From contig VAYJ01000205.1 in assembly GCA_005888465.1 (NCBI GenBank), positions 1 to 6,014 on the forward strand: a stretch of 6,014 nucleotides of DNA, given 5' to 3'. Within the stretch, counting starts at the first letter, position 1. Every line of letters starts with the position of its first letter. A program made the translations under genes and the position numbers. Positions 1-6,014 of the stretch are shown piece by piece. Origin of the DNA: Actinomycetota bacterium. GTDB lineage: Bacteria > Actinomycetota > UBA4738. The notes beneath the pieces are model-generated. The model was not told where the DNA came from. It saw only the letters and a program-made list of their open reading frames with translations, and did not search any database.

Positions 1-390
1 ACCCCACTCACGGTCACCAATGGCGGCGACACGCCCAACGTCGGCTACTTCATGACGGCAAGCGCCGATATCACTGGCTCGGTCAGCTATGGCGGCGCGC
101 AGACAGGAACGCTCGTCGTCCGGCTCTTCAGCGACGACACCTTCACGCAGCAGGTGTACGAGACGAAGATCCCCTCGCCCGACTTCGCCGGCGTGGGCCC
201 GAGCTACGGCTTCGCGCTCCCGGCCCCCGACAGCCGTGGCCTCCTCCCCGGCCAGTACTTCGTGAAGGCCTTCCTCGACAGTAACGGGAACGGCGTGCTG
301 GACCCCACGGAGGCGGTGGGAACACGCGCGGGCGCGGTGACGGTCACCGAAGGCACGGTGGCTCCGGGCGTGAACATCAGCATGGCCGAC
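1..390 (+). repeat. Tandem beta-sandwich repeat, about 110 residues per unit (partial + complete copy)
   Basis: The end of the first, truncated unit (P-L-T-V-T-N-G-G-D-T-P-N-V, then F-M) aligns without gaps to the end of the second unit (A-V-T-V-T-E-G-T-V-A-P-G-V, then S-M). The shared positions are TVT, G, P, V and M. The identical 9-mer acggtcacc occurs at 10-18 and 340-348, exactly 330 bases or 110 codons apart. Further copies are therefore likely upstream of the window. Confidence 0.5.
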
Positions 391-573
391 CCGGCCGCGA
401 CCACGAACACGGCGCCCGTGGCGGACGCGCAGAGCGTGATCGTTGTCCAGGGCACCACGAACAACAGCATCATCCTTACCGGGCACGACACGCAGACCGC
501 GATGGCGAACCTGACCTACACCGTGGTCACGACCCCGTTGCACGGCACGCTCGCGAACTCTCCTTCACGGTGA
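1..573 (+). CDS. 5'-truncated upstream part of a giant secreted Ig-like repeat protein, frame broken at its 3' end
   Basis: The frame is open from base 1, so the true start and any signal peptide lie left of the window. The ATG at 52 sits inside a continuing domain and is probably not a start. The first ~19 codons look like the end of a beta-sandwich repeat. A second, full copy follows (about 61-390) and contains DSNGNGVLDPTE at 277-312, which fits a DxNxNGxxDxxE calcium-binding loop. From about 406 (NTAPVADAQS) a cadherin-like/Big_9-type domain begins and runs through the typical TTPLHGTL at about 529-552. It then stops after SPSR at the TGA 571-573, before the domain's last strands. Those strands (FTVTDRGDPDG) are found in the +2-shifted frame immediately downstream. 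I read this as the 5' part of the same gene as 570-3908. The role is extracellular or surface-exposed and non-catalytic in this part; the product name is unknown. The domain reading rests on motif recognition only. Confidence 0.75.
   Translation, partial: TPLTVTNGGDTPNVGYFMTASADITGSVSYGGAQTGTLVVRLFSDDTFTQQVYETKIPSPDFAGVGPSYGFALPAPDSRGLLPGQYFVKAFLDSNGNGVLDPTEAVGTRAGAVTVTEGTVAPGVNISMADPAATTNTAPVADAQSVIVVQGTTNNSIILTGHDTQTAMANLTYTVVTTPLHGTLANSPSR
550..573 (+). other. Frameshift/deletion junction inside a cadherin-like domain
   Basis: The upstream frame (1-573) carries the front of a cadherin-like domain up to HGTL. The downstream frame carries its end, with F-T-V-T-D-R-G-D readable from 564, before the annotated GTG at 570. 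In domains of this family roughly 18-20 residues, usually ending in N-G-x-D-S-F, separate these two motifs. Here almost nothing does. The frame change needs a loss of 3k+1 bases (or a gain of 2), so a deletion of roughly 55-58 bases explains both the missing strands and the shift. No slippery heptamer is visible, so programmed frameshifting is unlikely. Whether this is a real mutation or an assembly error in repetitive DNA cannot be told from one sequence. Confidence 0.65.
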
Positions 574-3500
574 CGGACCGCGGCGACCCCGACGGGTGCG
601 GCCCACCGGGCCCGACCTGCGCGGCGCCCCTGACCAGCGCGCCTGCGACCGTGAGTATCAAGGTCAATTCGAACACCGGCACCACGGACACGGCGCTCTC
701 GAGTCCGGCGATTGTCGCCCCGTCCCAAGGCTCCGCGATCGGCGACATCCAGATCGCCGAGAATGCGACCGGCGGGCTTGCCACCGGCAGCGCGATCACC
801 GTGAGCCTGCCTGCCGGCCTTGTTTTTAGAGGGACACCGACCGTTTCCTTGAGAGAGAGCGGCGGGGCCGTGCTCAATACGCCGACGGTAAGCTCGGGGA
901 CCGTCTCCTTCACGCTCGCCGTGGCCTCAACGTCGGGGAAAGCGACCATCCTCGTCTCGGGGATGGCCGTCGACGTGTCGCCCGGCTTCCTCCCTGAGGG
1001 GGTCACGTCCGCCGCGTTGCTGACCACGATCTCCGGGCCCAATCCCGGAGTAACCCCGGCCAGCGTGCAGAATGCGACGATCTTCACGTCGGCGGCAGGC
1101 CCGATCATCACGTCCGTGGCGCCCACGACGGCCGCCCAGGGAGCCACCGGCCGTGTCGTCATCATCGCGGGCGCCAATTTCGCCAATGACGCCACCGCCT
1201 CCTTCGGACCCGGTGTCACCGCCGGCGTGAGCGTGGACAGCCCGAGCCGGATCACGGCGACCCTCAATGTCGCCTTGGGCGCTTCGCCCGGAGCCCGCGA
1301 TGTGACGGTCACCAACGTCGGCGGCGAGCAGAGCACAACGAAGCTCGGCGCTTTCCAGATCACGAACAAGCTCCCGACCGTCGTCGCGGTCACGACCGGC
1401 CCGCTGGCGCACTGCGAAGTGCAGGGCGTCACCATCAGCGGCACAGGCTTCGCGCCACCGACGACGACGCCGTCGGACCTCCGCGTCAGCTTCAGCGGCG
1501 CCGGCATCACGGTCCTCAACGTCGGCTATACGAGTGACACGATCGTGACCGCTACCGTGGGAGTGGTCGACGCTGCCCCCGAGACCACTTCCAACGTGAC
1601 CGTGACCAATCCCGACGGCGGCTCTGCCACTGGAGTCGGGATCGTCAGCGTCGGGTCGAGCAAGTGCCAGGATGCCCCGCCCCCCAAGAACACGAATCCG
1701 CCACCGCCACCGCCGCCGCCGACCATCAGCGGCCTGTCGGCGGGCGCGGGGCCGATCGGCAGCAGCGTGACGGTCAATGGCTCGGGCTTCGGCAGCGCGC
1801 CGTCCGCCACCTTCGCCGGAGCGAACAATGTGCGAGTGCCCGGCACCGTCACCGGGAGCACGTCGTCGTCCGTCACGGTGACCGTGCCGCCGCTGGCGAC
1901 GACCGGAAGTGTGACGGTCGCGGCCAGCGGCCTCGTGAGCAACGGCCTGACCTTCGCGGTCACCACGCCCGTGCTGGCGGCCGTGCTTCCGAGCAGCATC
2001 ACGACGAACCCCAACACGACCAACCAGGTCCAGCTGACTTTCAGCGGTGGCCGGTTCTCGCCAGGCGCCACCGTGAGCTTCGCGGGCCCGGTGGGTGACG
2101 TCACGCCGCTAGGAGCCCCCACGGTGGCTGCGGACGGCAAGACCATCACGTTGATGGTGAGCCTGGCCGCCGCTCCCCAGCAGTCGAGCCCGCGCGACGT
2201 GACCGTGACCAACCCCGGGGTGTGCAGCCCGCCAGCCCTTAGCGGTTGCCTGTCCTCGACGATCGCCGGAGGTCTACAGGTCCAGCCACCGCCTCCCGCC
2301 AGCTTCGTCATCACGTTGCCGGACTTTCCGGAGAGCTCGACCTATCTCCCCAGCATCACGCAGGTCTCCTTCGCGCGTCTCGCGACCGGCGCCTGCGACC
2401 CCACCACCAAGGTGGTCACACCGACCAGCGTCCGGCTCCAGGCGCAGTTCGTGACGAGCGTGGGCCTGACGCCGCCGGGGAGCGTGACCTTCTCGATCGC
2501 GCCGTCCGCCCTCGCCGGCACCGCGACAAACGAGAACTGTGAGCTCGATCCGGCGAATCCCGCGAAGGACTTCAGCATCGGCACCGCGACCCTGGCCTCG
2601 CAGCAGGTGACAGTGCCCGACAGCGGCGGCGGCGTCTACCAGACGACGCTCTTCTCGTATGATTGGGGAGGCAAGGTCACCGTCACCGTGACGGGAATCA
2701 CGGCCGGCGTGACGGCGACGAAGAGCCAGCTCTTCCCCGTCGACACGGACGGTGACGATCTGCCGGACGCTTACGAGAAGAATGCTGTCCTGAATGCCGA
2801 CGTCACGGGCGCCAATGTGCTCAATTTCCAGAATCCCGATCAGACGGACCGCGACGACCGGTTCGCCAAGGACGGTCTCAGCAACTTCGAGAAATACCGC
2901 GGCGTGTACCTGGTCGGTCCGATCGCGGGCGGAAGCGGAGCGCTGAGCAGCTTCCAGCGGCTCGGCGCAGGATTCCGACACTTCTTCGTCCGCGGTCGCG
3001 GCTTCCGTGACGACCCCGCCGTCCCCGCCGGGTTCTGCGGCATCAATCCCGTCACCGGCGCGCCTGTCGCCGACGCGACCCTGTCCTCCGACAACCCCTG
3101 CCCGGCTTTCCAGATCGGGACCGCATTCCTGAGCATCGGTGTCGCCGTCCACAACGTGACCAGCTCCTTCACCGCGTCGACCGAGCTGCCCCGGGCGTCC
3201 TTCAGCACGCCCGCGCAGTCGACCCTCGACATGGCCACCGTGGTCTACGACGGCGTCAACTGCAAGGGCTCGGAGCCGTGCGACACCATCAGCAAGTTCG
3301 GCGTGCGCCAGTGGGGGAACAGCACGCTGGGCTACACCACGCCGAATGGCACCGCGATCACGTACGGACTGTCAACGATCTACAAGCGGGCCATCGAGTG
3401 CTACTTCAATTGCCATCCGTACCAGCATCGCATCAACGACCCCACGCGCGTGGTCATCGCGCCCGACGGCACGGCGATGCTCGCGCCCATCACGAAGGTC

Positions 3501-3908
3501 GGCGACTCGGGCTCGGGCGGCGCGGACAACGGCTTAGCGGACAGCGGGGAAGCGACCATCAACGGGCAGCTCGCGGGCGACACCTACATACCCGGTAGCT
3601 TCGCCCAGCAGCTCAGCGCGCTCGACGTAAACAGCGACGGCTGCATCGAGCTGCCCACCGTGGCGGATCCGACGACGATCGCGCGCTGCACGCCCAGCGC
3701 CGACACGGCCGCGGCGCCGTCGGCCACCAAGCAGATGGCGATCCGCTCGGTCGTGACACACGAGATGGGGCACCTGGCCGGCATCGCCGCCCACACGACC
3801 GACCCCACCGACATCATGTACCAGTCCACGATCAACTTCACCCGCGACGGCCACTTCTCGGACACCGCGGCCGGCCTCGTCCAGATCCACAACAAGGGAC
3901 TGCAGTGA
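570..3908 (+). CDS. Secreted multidomain protein with IPT/TIG-like domains and a C-terminal metzincin-type zinc metallopeptidase motif (downstream part of a broken gene)
   Basis: Residues are numbered from GTG 570, which is probably not the natural start: it lies mid-domain, lacks a Shine-Dalgarno site and gives no signal peptide. Residues 1-33 finish the cadherin-like domain begun upstream, and ~45-172 form an unassigned beta-rich region. IPT/TIG-like Ig domains lie at about 179-265, 268-361, 385-464 and 468-571, several ending in the VTVTN signature. Eight prolines (377-384) and QPPPP (572-576) act as linkers. An unassigned beta-rich domain spans 579-724. DTDGDDLPDAYE (725-736) is a thrombospondin-type-3/EF-like calcium loop, and DVNSDGCIE (1019-1027) a dockerin-like loop. 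The C-terminus has HEMGHLAGIAAH (H1064, E1065, H1068, G1071, H1075) and a Met-turn DIMY (M1083), as in metzincin zinc proteases, but with one extra residue before the third histidine. Sixteen cysteines occur in nearby pairs (10/17, 282/366, 552/560, 609/657, then eight from 823 to 1040), consistent with disulfides outside the cytoplasm. The peptidase call is good; substrate unknown. Confidence 0.8.
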   Translation: MTDRGDPDGCGPPGPTCAAPLTSAPATVSIKVNSNTGTTDTALSSPAIVAPSQGSAIGDIQIAENATGGLATGSAITVSLPAGLVFRGTPTVSLRESGGAVLNTPTVSSGTVSFTLAVASTSGKATILVSGMAVDVSPGFLPEGVTSAALLTTISGPNPGVTPASVQNATIFTSAAGPIITSVAPTTAAQGATGRVVIIAGANFANDATASFGPGVTAGVSVDSPSRITATLNVALGASPGARDVTVTNVGGEQSTTKLGAFQITNKLPTVVAVTTGPLAHCEVQGVTISGTGFAPPTTTPSDLRVSFSGAGITVLNVGYTSDTIVTATVGVVDAAPETTSNVTVTNPDGGSATGVGIVSVGSSKCQDAPPPKNTNPPPPPPPPTISGLSAGAGPIGSSVTVNGSGFGSAPSATFAGANNVRVPGTVTGSTSSSVTVTVPPLATTGSVTVAASGLVSNGLTFAVTTPVLAAVLPSSITTNPNTTNQVQLTFSGGRFSPGATVSFAGPVGDVTPLGAPTVAADGKTITLMVSLAAAPQQSSPRDVTVTNPGVCSPPALSGCLSSTIAGGLQVQPPPPASFVITLPDFPESSTYLPSITQVSFARLATGACDPTTKVVTPTSVRLQAQFVTSVGLTPPGSVTFSIAPSALAGTATNENCELDPANPAKDFSIGTATLASQQVTVPDSGGGVYQTTLFSYDWGGKVTVTVTGITAGVTATKSQLFPVDTDGDDLPDAYEKNAVLNADVTGANVLNFQNPDQTDRDDRFAKDGLSNFEKYRGVYLVGPIAGGSGALSSFQRLGAGFRHFFVRGRGFRDDPAVPAGFCGINPVTGAPVADATLSSDNPCPAFQIGTAFLSIGVAVHNVTSSFTASTELPRASFSTPAQSTLDMATVVYDGVNCKGSEPCDTISKFGVRQWGNSTLGYTTPNGTAITYGLSTIYKRAIECYFNCHPYQHRINDPTRVVIAPDGTAMLAPITKVGDSGSGGADNGLADSGEATINGQLAGDTYIPGSFAQQLSALDVNSDGCIELPTVADPTTIARCTPSADTAAAPSATKQMAIRSVVTHEMGHLAGIAAHTTDPTDIMYQSTINFTRDGHFSDTAAGLVQIHNKGLQ
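1665..1721 (+). repeat. Proline-rich interdomain linker with an eight-proline run
   Basis: The coding frame reads C-Q-D-A-P-P-P-K-N-T-N followed by eight prolines (codons 1698-1721, a CCG/CCA run). It separates the second and third IPT/TIG-like domains and probably forms a stiff extended spacer. The low-complexity CCN run is prone to replication slippage, but the frame is intact through it. Confidence 0.7.
3759..3818 (+). other. Zinc-binding active site and Met-turn of the metallopeptidase
   Basis: These bases encode HEMGHLAGIAAH, then TTDPT, then DIMY. H1064 and H1068 would bind zinc and E1065 would be the general base. The glycine at 1071 and the methionine at 1083 match the metzincin fold signature. 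The usual metzincin pattern is HExxHxxGxxH; here the third histidine (H1075) is one residue later. The protein ends 29 residues after the Met-turn methionine, so this is the extreme C-terminus of the catalytic domain. H1095 and H1107 also lie downstream and could in principle be alternative ligands. Confidence 0.75.
3894..3899 (+). promoter_or_regulatory. Ribosome binding site for the 3905 gene, inside the protease coding end
   Basis: AAGGGA lies five bases before GTG 3905 and within the last codons of the upstream gene. Together with the GTGA overlap of the two genes (3905-3908), it supports the GTG start and translational coupling. Confidence 0.55.
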
Positions 3909-5455
3909 GCCGCCGCTCCTCCCTCGTCATCGCCGTGCTCGTCCTGGGGACATTCCTGCTCCCCGCGGCGGCCTCCGCCCAGCCCACGGCGCCTCTCGAG
4001 GCAAGGCTCTTCTTCCCCACTCCGCCCCCGAACTCGACATTCGATACGACCACGCCGATCAAGATCAGCCTGCAGATCAGGAACGTCAGCGGCGCGGAGG
4101 TCATCACCATCGACGGTTTCTCCGCCACCGACTTCTGGCGCCGGGTCTACTTCGCGCTCGAGGGATTCGGGATCATCACCAAAGCCGACGCGGCCGCCAT
4201 CCACGCCTTCACACCCTTCGGCACCTGTCACTACCGAGACCAGGTCCTCGTCCCGTCGCTCCAGGTCGTCCCGGTCGAGGTGCTCCCCACGAACTTCGCC
4301 CTCCAGTTCACATTCGACGACGCTCGGACCCAGTTCGATCTCACCCGCCCCGGCCGATACAGGGTGACAGCCAAGATCTCACTTCTCACCTACGAGGCTG
4401 GCGCAATCATCACGAACTGCGATATCGAATTCAGCAGCAAGTCACTCCTGAGCATCGGTGACGCCGGCTCCGTCGGCCGGCAGCAGTTCGACATCGTCTC
4501 CAACAGCCTCGAGTTCGTCATCTCTGGCGACCTCGTGGCGCCGACCACGACGGTCGCCCAGTCGCCGGCCGCCAACACCGCGGGCTGGAGCAAGCAGGAT
4601 GTCACGCTCGCCTTCACCGCGGCCGACAATGCGGGCGGCTCGGGCGTGAAGAACATCATCGTGACCCTGGCCGGCGCCCAGGCGGGGACCCAGACCATCA
4701 CCGGCTCGAGCGGGTCCGTCGGGATCACGGCTGAGGGCACCACCACCGTCTCCTTCAACGCCGAGGACAACGCCGGCAACAAGGAGGCCGTCAAGTCCCT
4801 CACCGTCCGTCTCGACAAGACATCGCCCGTCGTGACCCCGCCTGCGGCCATCAGCGTCGCCGCGACGGAAGCGGGCGGCGCTCGTGGCAGCGCGTCGCCC
4901 GCCCTCGCCGCCTTTCTCGTCGCGGGCTCGGCGGTCGACAATCTGGACCCGTCGCCCGCCCGCCTGGCGTCGCAGACGGGGGGCGTGGACGCGGACAATA
5001 GCACGCTCTTTCCGCCCGGCCCCACCACGGTGGCCTTCCGCTTCCAGGACGTCGCCGGCAACATCGGGAGCGCGAGCACAAGCGTCACGGTCACGACGAC
5101 GGGGACCCCGGCCATCTCGGGATCGGTTCTCGGGAAGGGTGACATCAATCCTGCGAAACAATTCTACGACCTGCGCTTTACCAACACCGGCACCGCCAAC
5201 GCCAGCAACGTCGTGCTCAATCAGTTCAGCTTCAAGGTACTGTCGGGCAAGGGCAATGTCAGCTACGACACCGACCGCTCGCCCAAGCTTCCGATCGCCC
5301 TGGGAGACCTCGCCGTCGGCACGTCGAAGACGGTCCGCGTGTTCCTAACCGTGCCGCCGTCGGTTGTCCAATTCTCGATCACGGAGAGCGGCCAGTTCAA
5401 GAATCCGGCAGGCGCGACGATACAGTTCTCGACTCAGCAAGCCGTAACCCGGTGA
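3905..5455 (+). CDS. Exported Ig-like multidomain protein (OmpL47-like, HYR-like and CARDB-like domains)
   Basis: The GTG start overlaps the protease stop by four bases and has AAGGGA just upstream. It is followed by a clear Sec signal peptide: SRR, a hydrophobic stretch at residues 7-23, and likely cleavage at ASA25|Q26. Mature residues ~26-205 form an unrecognised, probably beta-rich domain starting with LFFPTPPPN and holding the protein's only two cysteines (C108, C172), a likely disulfide. Residues ~209-305 (VAPTTTV, GWSKQDV, TAADNAGGSGV, AEDNAGNKE) match the OmpL47-type/bacterial Ig-like style. Residues ~309-399 (GPTTVAFRFQDVAGN) match a HYR (hyalin repeat) domain. Residues ~400-516 (YDLRFTNTGTANASNV, LAVGTSKTVRVFL) resemble a CARDB-like adhesion fold. 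No catalytic motif, sorting signal or C-terminal membrane anchor is visible. It is most likely a secreted or surface binding protein made together with the metallopeptidase. A role as its partner or attachment factor is inference only. Domain names rest on motif recognition. Confidence 0.85.
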   Translation: MSRRSSLVIAVLVLGTFLLPAAASAQPTAPLEARLFFPTPPPNSTFDTTTPIKISLQIRNVSGAEVITIDGFSATDFWRRVYFALEGFGIITKADAAAIHAFTPFGTCHYRDQVLVPSLQVVPVEVLPTNFALQFTFDDARTQFDLTRPGRYRVTAKISLLTYEAGAIITNCDIEFSSKSLLSIGDAGSVGRQQFDIVSNSLEFVISGDLVAPTTTVAQSPAANTAGWSKQDVTLAFTAADNAGGSGVKNIIVTLAGAQAGTQTITGSSGSVGITAEGTTTVSFNAEDNAGNKEAVKSLTVRLDKTSPVVTPPAAISVAATEAGGARGSASPALAAFLVAGSAVDNLDPSPARLASQTGGVDADNSTLFPPGPTTVAFRFQDVAGNIGSASTSVTVTTTGTPAISGSVLGKGDINPAKQFYDLRFTNTGTANASNVVLNQFSFKVLSGKGNVSYDTDRSPKLPIALGDLAVGTSKTVRVFLTVPPSVVQFSITESGQFKNPAGATIQFSTQQAVTR

Positions 5456-5483
5456 AGCGTCAAACAGCAACAGCGCTGGACGA

Positions 5484-5490
5484 AAGGAGT
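5484..5490 (+). promoter_or_regulatory. Strong Shine-Dalgarno site for the 5497 gene
   Basis: AAGGAG lies within the 41-base gap 5456-5496, with seven bases between AGGAG and ATG 5497. It fixes that start. The gap has no T-rich hairpin terminator and no clear promoter, so co-transcription with the upstream gene is likely. The 8-base palindrome cagcgctg at 5471-5478 is too short to act as a terminator by itself. Confidence 0.8.
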
Positions 5491-5496
5491 ACAGAG

Positions 5497-6014
5497 ATGC
5501 TCAGAACAAATCGATTCGCAGTCCTCCTGATCACCGCGATGGCGTTGCCGTTGCTCGTCTTCGGCGAGGCCATGGCCGGCGGAGGCTTCTTCCCGACGAT
5601 ACCGTCGAATTTTGTGCTCAATCAGTCCAGGGATGTCACTGCGGCGATCGTGCTGGACCCCAACGGATCCGTGTCCGGGACCCCGGCGACACCAACCGGC
5701 GCATTCGGCGCGATCTCGATCAGCCGAAAACATTCCAACCCTGCCACGGCCGTCTTCCGCGTGGAGGTCGACAGCAGCCTCGGCGAACTGACTAAAGGGT
5801 GCGACCTGAGCCAGACGAATGTGAGATTCGTAAACGTCAATGTCGGCCAACCCGGGCTCCCGCTGGGGTCACCAGGCTCCGCGAACTGGCTCGCTGCCGG
5901 CGTCACGACGACGCTCTTCAGCCAGCTCGGTGTGGCGCTACAGGATTCGTCCTTACAAGTTCTCATGATCCCGGGTATCACCGGGGTCATCTCGCAGCAG
6001 TGTGCGCCGTTTCC
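5497..6014 (+). CDS. Small exported protein of unknown function, 3'-truncated at the window edge
   Basis: The frame opens at ATG 5497 behind a strong Shine-Dalgarno site and stays open for 172 codons to the right edge without a stop. A Sec signal peptide is plain: MLRTNR, a hydrophobic stretch at residues ~7-22, and likely cleavage at AMA27|G28. The mature protein begins GGGFFPTIPSNF and appears beta-rich, with alternating hydrophobic residues (VFRVEVD, VRFVNVNVG). It has two cysteines, C102 and C169. The FFPT start and the cysteine positions (71 and 138 residues after the first F) resemble those of the N-terminal domain of the 3905 gene product (72 and 136), which suggests the two may be related. 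No family is recognised and no enzymatic motif is visible. It lies 41 bases after the preceding stop on the same strand, so it is probably the third gene of one operon. The C-terminus is unseen, so an anchor or extra domain cannot be excluded. Confidence 0.85.
   Translation, partial: MLRTNRFAVLLITAMALPLLVFGEAMAGGGFFPTIPSNFVLNQSRDVTAAIVLDPNGSVSGTPATPTGAFGAISISRKHSNPATAVFRVEVDSSLGELTKGCDLSQTNVRFVNVNVGQPGLPLGSPGSANWLAAGVTTTLFSQLGVALQDSSLQVLMIPGITGVISQQCAPF

Noticed and set aside
550..573. Programmed ribosomal frameshift or coupled re-initiation at the GTGA overlap
   Set aside because: There is no slippery heptamer and no Shine-Dalgarno site, and the domain is missing strands as well as changing frame. 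Deletion fits better than recoding or a true gene boundary.
527..1519. Long open frame on the minus strand (330 codons), with others at 1526-2314 and 2274-3152
   Set aside because: They lie opposite well-supported domains of the + strand gene, show no recognisable domains or credible start signals, and long antisense frames are expected in GC-rich DNA.
5340..5455. C-terminal sorting signal (PEP-CTERM, LPXTG or T9SS) on the 3905 gene product
   Set aside because: The C-terminus ends in a beta-rich stretch (IQFSTQQAVTR) with no sorting motif, hydrophobic anchor or basic tail.
5456..5496. Terminator or promoter in the gap between the second and third genes
   Set aside because: Only an 8-base palindrome without a T-tract is present, and no convincing -35/-10 pair fits. 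The gap is explained by the ribosome binding site.
1..6014. CRISPR array, tRNA/rRNA, insertion sequence or prophage remnant
   Set aside because: No regularly spaced identical short repeats, no tRNA-like cloverleaf or rRNA sequence, and no transposase or terminal inverted repeats were seen. Repeats present are protein-domain repeats.

Overview
This is a GC-rich window (short AT-rich patches only) in which every gene is on the + strand and there is almost no non-coding DNA. GTG starts, a 4-base stop/start overlap, Shine-Dalgarno sites and Sec signal peptides indicate a bacterium. Composition and the style of long Ig-like surface proteins would suit a soil or sediment lineage such as Rokubacteria/Methylomirabilota, Acidobacteriota or Myxococcota. 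No marker gene fixes this, so the taxonomy is only a guess. No RNA gene, CRISPR, transposon, prophage or replication feature was seen.

Layout. Positions 1-573 hold the 3' part of a reading frame that enters from the left edge: the tail of one beta-sandwich repeat, a second copy with a calcium-loop motif, and the first half of a cadherin-like (Big_9 type) domain. The frame breaks at about 550-573. The second half of that same domain resumes in another frame, which continues to 3908. Positions 1-3908 are therefore best read as one very large secreted protein gene with a small deletion and frameshift, or a sequencing/assembly error, inside one domain. The downstream part carries about four IPT/TIG-like Ig domains, proline-rich linkers, two calcium-loop motifs and a C-terminal zinc-metallopeptidase motif of metzincin type with unusual histidine spacing.

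Positions 3905-5455 encode a second exported protein, overlapping the protease stop by GTGA. It has a signal peptide, a novel two-cysteine N-terminal domain, an OmpL47-like Ig domain, a HYR-like domain and a CARDB-like C-terminus. After a 41-base gap with a strong ribosome binding site, a third exported protein starts at 5497 and runs off the right edge. Its mature start and cysteine spacing resemble the N-terminal domain of the second protein.

Together the three genes look like one transcription unit for extracellular or surface proteins: a large multidomain metallopeptidase with two smaller secreted partners. The functional link is inferred from gene order, overlap and shared export; no substrate can be read from the sequence. 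The most notable points are the broken domain at about 550-573, the HExxHxxGxxxH metzincin variant and the apparent kinship between genes two and three.
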